A stretch of DNA of 64,000 nt from Actinomycetospora cinnamomea (GTDB lineage: Bacteria > Actinomycetota > Actinomycetes > Mycobacteriales > Pseudonocardiaceae): positions 310,001 to 374,000 of the forward strand of contig NZ_QEKW01000004.1 in the NCBI RefSeq assembly GCF_003096675.1, read 5' to 3'. This document shows positions 60,919 to 64,000 of the stretch, in pieces. The translations under genes and the position numbers were made by a program. The notes under the pieces are model-generated. The model worked only from the letters and a program-made list of their open reading frames with translations. It was not told where the DNA came from and did not search any database. How positions within the stretch are numbered: position 1 is the stretch's first letter; the number at the start of each line of letters is the position of its first letter.

Positions 60919-62093
60919 CGCGGGTGCACATCCGCACCGACGACGAGGTGTACCGCGTCGACGCCGTCTGGCTCGGCCCACCGCGGGCGACGTTCCCGTG
61001 GCGTGCCCGCTACTCGGCCTACGGCGTCGGGCTGCTCGTCATGATCGCCGTGATGTTCGTCCAGCGCCGCCTCGGCATCGACCTCGGGTTCTTCTCGGTG
61101 GCGTGGGCCCTGCTGATCACCGTGGCCATCACCCGCTTCGTGTCGCGCCGCATCAACGACGAGCGCCCGCTGCTGGAGTGGCTGACGCTGTTCGTCCACG
61201 AGCTGCGCGGTCCGCGGGCCAAGGAGCGGACCATCGGCGGGGCGCTGACGACGGGCCACGTCGCCGTGCGCCGCGACCGGCCCAGGCTCACCGGCGCGTC
61301 CAGGGCCATCGCGCTGCCGCGGGGGAGCGGCGGCGAGCGCGTCGTCCGCCCGCGCGCCGGGGCGTCGGACGACGCCGACACCTGGGGCCCGCCGCCCCGC
61401 GACGACGAGGAGGGCGTCGCGGGCCGCCCCTCGACGCCGGCGGCGGAGACACCGGCCGGGGAGCCCGCCGCCCCCGCCGCCCCCGCCGTCCCCGCCGTCC
61501 CCGCCGTCCCCGCCGCCCCCGCCGAGGCGGACGTCGACGCCCCCGCCGTCCCGGCACCGCGGACGGCGACGCCGGAGGCGGAACCGGACGGCGCGCACCT
61601 CACGCCCGGGCTCGAGGACGCGGACCCCTCCCACGCGCGGGCCGCGAGCCGCCGACCGCGGAGGGCGGGCACGGACGGCGCGCGCCGCCGCACCCGTGCG
61701 CGCCGCACCGCCGGCGCCGACTCCGGGCCCCCGGCCGGCGCGGACGTCGGTGCCCCGGAGAAGGACCGGCTCGTCCTGCCCCCCGCCCCGGACGCCCGGA
61801 CCACGGCGGCCGCCGACGCGTCGATGGCGGCCTGGACCGGCGGGACCGGCCGCCGTGAGCCCGTGCCGGCACGCCGCACCCGACGCGTCCCCGACCGCGT
61901 GACGAACAGTGCCGCCGACCGCGCCGCCGACGCGGATCCCGACCGCACCCAGCGCCGTCCGGCGCGGCCCCGCCGTCGCCCGGGCTGGCCCCTGTCGAAC
62001 GAGCCCGCCGGCGGCAGCGAACCCCGCGGAGCCCGCGAGCCCTTCGGCCCCGGCACCCGCGCGCGGGGGGACGACGGTGCTGCGCCGCGGTAG
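60915..62093 (+). CDS. VirB3/PrgI-like membrane protein, long tail
   Basis: A 392-aa protein from GTG 60915 (GTGA overlap). Residues 1-105 carry two close helices (YGVGLLVMIAVMFV and FFSVAWALLITVAITRFV) and then the conserved-looking DERPLLEWLTLFVHELRGPRAK. This matches the VirB3/PrgI region seen before VirB4-like ATPases in actinobacteria. The remaining 285 residues are low-complexity Pro/Ala/Arg/Asp, including a run of AVPAVPAVPAAP (61466-61525), and probably disordered. It overlaps the next gene by 17 bases. Confidence 0.65.
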   Translation: MTRVHIRTDDEVYRVDAVWLGPPRATFPWRARYSAYGVGLLVMIAVMFVQRRLGIDLGFFSVAWALLITVAITRFVSRRINDERPLLEWLTLFVHELRGPRAKERTIGGALTTGHVAVRRDRPRLTGASRAIALPRGSGGERVVRPRAGASDDADTWGPPPRDDEEGVAGRPSTPAAETPAGEPAAPAAPAVPAVPAVPAAPAEADVDAPAVPAPRTATPEAEPDGAHLTPGLEDADPSHARAASRRPRRAGTDGARRRTRARRTAGADSGPPAGADVGAPEKDRLVLPPAPDARTTAAADASMAAWTGGTGRREPVPARRTRRVPDRVTNSAADRAADADPDRTQRRPARPRRRPGWPLSNEPAGGSEPRGAREPFGPGTRARGDDGAAPR

Positions 62094-64000
62094 GGCCCGG
62101 CGCGCGGACGGGTCGGCACCGGAGGCGCTCGAGGCGGGCCCGCGCGGGAGCGGGCTGCGGGCCGCGCGGAGCACCCCGGCGCGCACCTCCGGGCGCCGCC
62201 CGCGCTCGTTGACCGGCGAGGGCCCCGCCCAGGGCTACCGCTCCGCGATCGCGCTGCGCGCCATCGACGGCAACCTCGCGCGCACCGCGTCCTCGGTCAC
62301 GGCCTGGTACCGCCTCGCCCCGCAACCCTGGAGCTTCCGCAGCGACTCGCAGCGCGAGACGTTGATCCGCCAGATCGCGACGCAGCTCGGCGAGCTGCAG
62401 GGCCGCTGGCTGCACGTCCGGGTCACGTCGCGGCCCTATCCGGTGGCGCTGTGGGCGGAGGCGTTCGACCACAACGCGCCCGGGCGGATGCCCGACGTGC
62501 CCGGCGCGCTGAGCTGGGAGCAGTTCCTCGAGGGCGAGCAGCGCCACCTCATGGGGCTGTCGATGTCCGACAAGGAGGTCTTCCTCGGCGTCGAGGTGTC
62601 CGGGCGCTCGATCGTCGACCGCTGGCTCGAGGGGGCCGCGCCGATCCTCGGCCGGCTGGTGCCCTCGGCCGCGACGGCGGAGCTGGCCGCGCTCGAGTCG
62701 GAGATCGCGCACGTGGAGGCACTCGTCTCGCGGGCGGGGCTGGACGCGGTGCCGGCGACCGCGGAGGACATGGCCTGGCTGATGCACCGCTCGTGCTCGC
62801 TCGGCCTGCCCGCACCCCGCACGGTGGCCCCGGCGTCGGGCGAGCACTGGGAGACCGAGGACCTCGCGGCGTTCACCGACGGCGTCGCGCTGCAGCAGGA
62901 GCCGTACGCGCCGACCGTGCAGGTGCTCGGGCGGTTCGGGACGCAGCCGGTGCAGCGCCACGTCGCGGTGCTCTCGGTCGGGCTGATGGACGCGCTGCGC
63001 ATCCCGGAGGCCGACGACCCGTGGATGCAGCGCAGCGACCGCCTGCCCTTCCCCGTCGAGTGGTCGGCGCGCATCTACGTGCGCAAGCCCGAGGAGGTCG
63101 CGGGCGAGCTGCAGCGCCAGATGGGCAAGGTGCGCAGCCAGATCCGGCACTACACCCACGACCACGACCTCGACCCCCCGATGTCGCTGGCCCGGCAGGC
63201 CGACCGCGTGCTCCAGATCGAGGACGAGCTCTCGGGCGGGCTCACGCAGCTCAACACCCGTGTCTACGGCTGGTGGCGGGTCGCGGTGTCCGGACGTGAC
63301 GAGGGCGAGGCGCTGACCCGCGCCCAGCAGGTGCTCGACCTCTACCGCCCGCGGGTGGCGATGGAGCACCCCGAGGCGCAGTACGCCTACGCCCGCGAGT
63401 TCATCCCCGGCGAGCCCCTGGCCTCGACGGCCTACCGGCGGCGGGGCTCGGTGACGTGGGTGGCCGCCGGGGTGCCGGCGGCGTCGGCGTCGGTGGGCGA
63501 CCGGCGCGGGATCATGCTCGGCGAGACGTGCACGGCCACGCGCCGCCCGGTGGCGTGGGACCCGTGGATGGCCCAGGAGGTCCGCCGCGCGTCGGGGCTG
63601 ACGGCGATCGTCGGCGGGCTGGGCTCGGGCAAGTCGTTCCTCACCGGCCTGCTCGTCTACAAGACGCTGCGCGCCGGTGCCCGCTGGACCGTGCTCGACC
63701 CGTCGGGCCCGCTGGCCGAGCTGACGAAGCTCCCCGAGCTCGCCCCGTTCTCCCGGCACATCCACCTGCTCGGCGCCGACCCGGGCATCCTCAACCCCTA
63801 CCGCGTGGTGGCCGAGCCGCGCCGCGAGCACTTCCTCGACGAGGAGGACCCGGACAAGGCGTGGCGTCGCGAGCGCTCCCTGGCCGCGGCCACCCGGCGG
63901 CGCCTGGTGCTCGACGTGCTCACCGGCCTGCTGCCGTTCGACGTGGCACGCATGCCCCACACGCGGATCGTGCTGCTGCGCGCCGTGCGCGAGGTGGGCG
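62077..64000 (+). CDS. VirB4-like T4SS ATPase, 5' part
   Basis: The first 641 codons of a large ATPase, cut by the window end. GTG 62077 follows GGGGGGACGAC. After a basic head, the N-terminal domain (about 70-480) has AIDGNLARTASSVTAWYRL and the helical VirB4-type region (MGKVRSQIRHYTHDHD). The Walker A is IVGGLGSGKSFLTGLLVYK (near residue 515), then WTVLDPSGPLAELT. The Walker B and C-terminal lobes are outside the window. It is the motor of a T4SS-like or conjugation-like apparatus with the two preceding membrane proteins. Confidence 0.82.
   Translation, partial: MLRRGRARRADGSAPEALEAGPRGSGLRAARSTPARTSGRRPRSLTGEGPAQGYRSAIALRAIDGNLARTASSVTAWYRLAPQPWSFRSDSQRETLIRQIATQLGELQGRWLHVRVTSRPYPVALWAEAFDHNAPGRMPDVPGALSWEQFLEGEQRHLMGLSMSDKEVFLGVEVSGRSIVDRWLEGAAPILGRLVPSAATAELAALESEIAHVEALVSRAGLDAVPATAEDMAWLMHRSCSLGLPAPRTVAPASGEHWETEDLAAFTDGVALQQEPYAPTVQVLGRFGTQPVQRHVAVLSVGLMDALRIPEADDPWMQRSDRLPFPVEWSARIYVRKPEEVAGELQRQMGKVRSQIRHYTHDHDLDPPMSLARQADRVLQIEDELSGGLTQLNTRVYGWWRVAVSGRDEGEALTRAQQVLDLYRPRVAMEHPEAQYAYAREFIPGEPLASTAYRRRGSVTWVAAGVPAASASVGDRRGIMLGETCTATRRPVAWDPWMAQEVRRASGLTAIVGGLGSGKSFLTGLLVYKTLRAGARWTVLDPSGPLAELTKLPELAPFSRHIHLLGADPGILNPYRVVAEPRREHFLDEEDPDKAWRRERSLAAATRRRLVLDVLTGLLPFDVARMPHTRIVLLRAVREVG

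Overview
The window is chromosomal DNA from a very GC-rich actinobacterium. The base composition, the heavy use of GTG starts, a mycothiol-dependent maleylpyruvate isomerase-type protein, a perfect GlnR box, the cory-CC-star/CstA cassette and several leaderless promoters fit a Pseudonocardiaceae-like genus (Pseudonocardia or Actinomycetospora). That placement is inference. There is no rRNA, CRISPR array, transposase or prophage. One tRNA gene (Gly, CCC) is present. The mobile features are a class 3 intein inside dcd and a family of dispersed palindromic repeats.

Layout. 1-6200: a two-component system (kinase plus LuxR-type regulator), an Hsp70-like protein, a hemerythrin, a winged-helix/nuclease-fold-like protein and a cysteine-free IscA-like protein. 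6214-11832: valS of the archaeal-like type, a quinone reductase-like enzyme, a membrane protein and a mycothiol-type DinB protein. 11897-17212: an assimilatory nitrate/nitrite operon (nasA, an unknown 115-aa gene, nirB, nirD) behind a GlnR box. 17259-21503: a luciferase-like monooxygenase and pntAB. 21498-32872: a mostly leftward block with an ankyrin protein, an alkaline phosphatase-like protein, pckG, a sirtuin, the TldE/TldD protease pair and a pair of dynamin-like proteins. 32997-41792: small membrane and unknown proteins, trmB, an NYN-domain protein, an amidohydrolase, a SulP transporter, a PrpE-type acyl-CoA synthetase and an SDR.

41886-51454 holds two unrelated-length CstA transporters. 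One has a YbdD partner. The other has a cory-CC-star protein and an ArsA-like ATPase. Both small partners end in Cys-Cys. Between them lie a lytic transglycosylase, an HSL-type hydrolase and an ArsR/SRPBCC operon with two matching operators. 51797-55806 carries small proteins, a hydrolase, the tRNA and a GAF-GGDEF diguanylate cyclase. 55808-57442 is dcd split by an intein with a LAGLIDADG endonuclease. 57624-60173 encodes a large membrane Fe-S (HdrD-like) oxidoreductase. The right edge (60652 onward) begins a type IV secretion-like cluster in the order VirB2-like, VirB3/PrgI-like, VirB4-like ATPase, cut by the window end.

Many genes overlap by 1 or 4 bases (TGATG, ATGA, GTGA, TTGA), so translational coupling is the rule in the operons. 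Long perfect hairpins and short-period tandem repeats sit at gene 3' ends in place of classic U-tract terminators.
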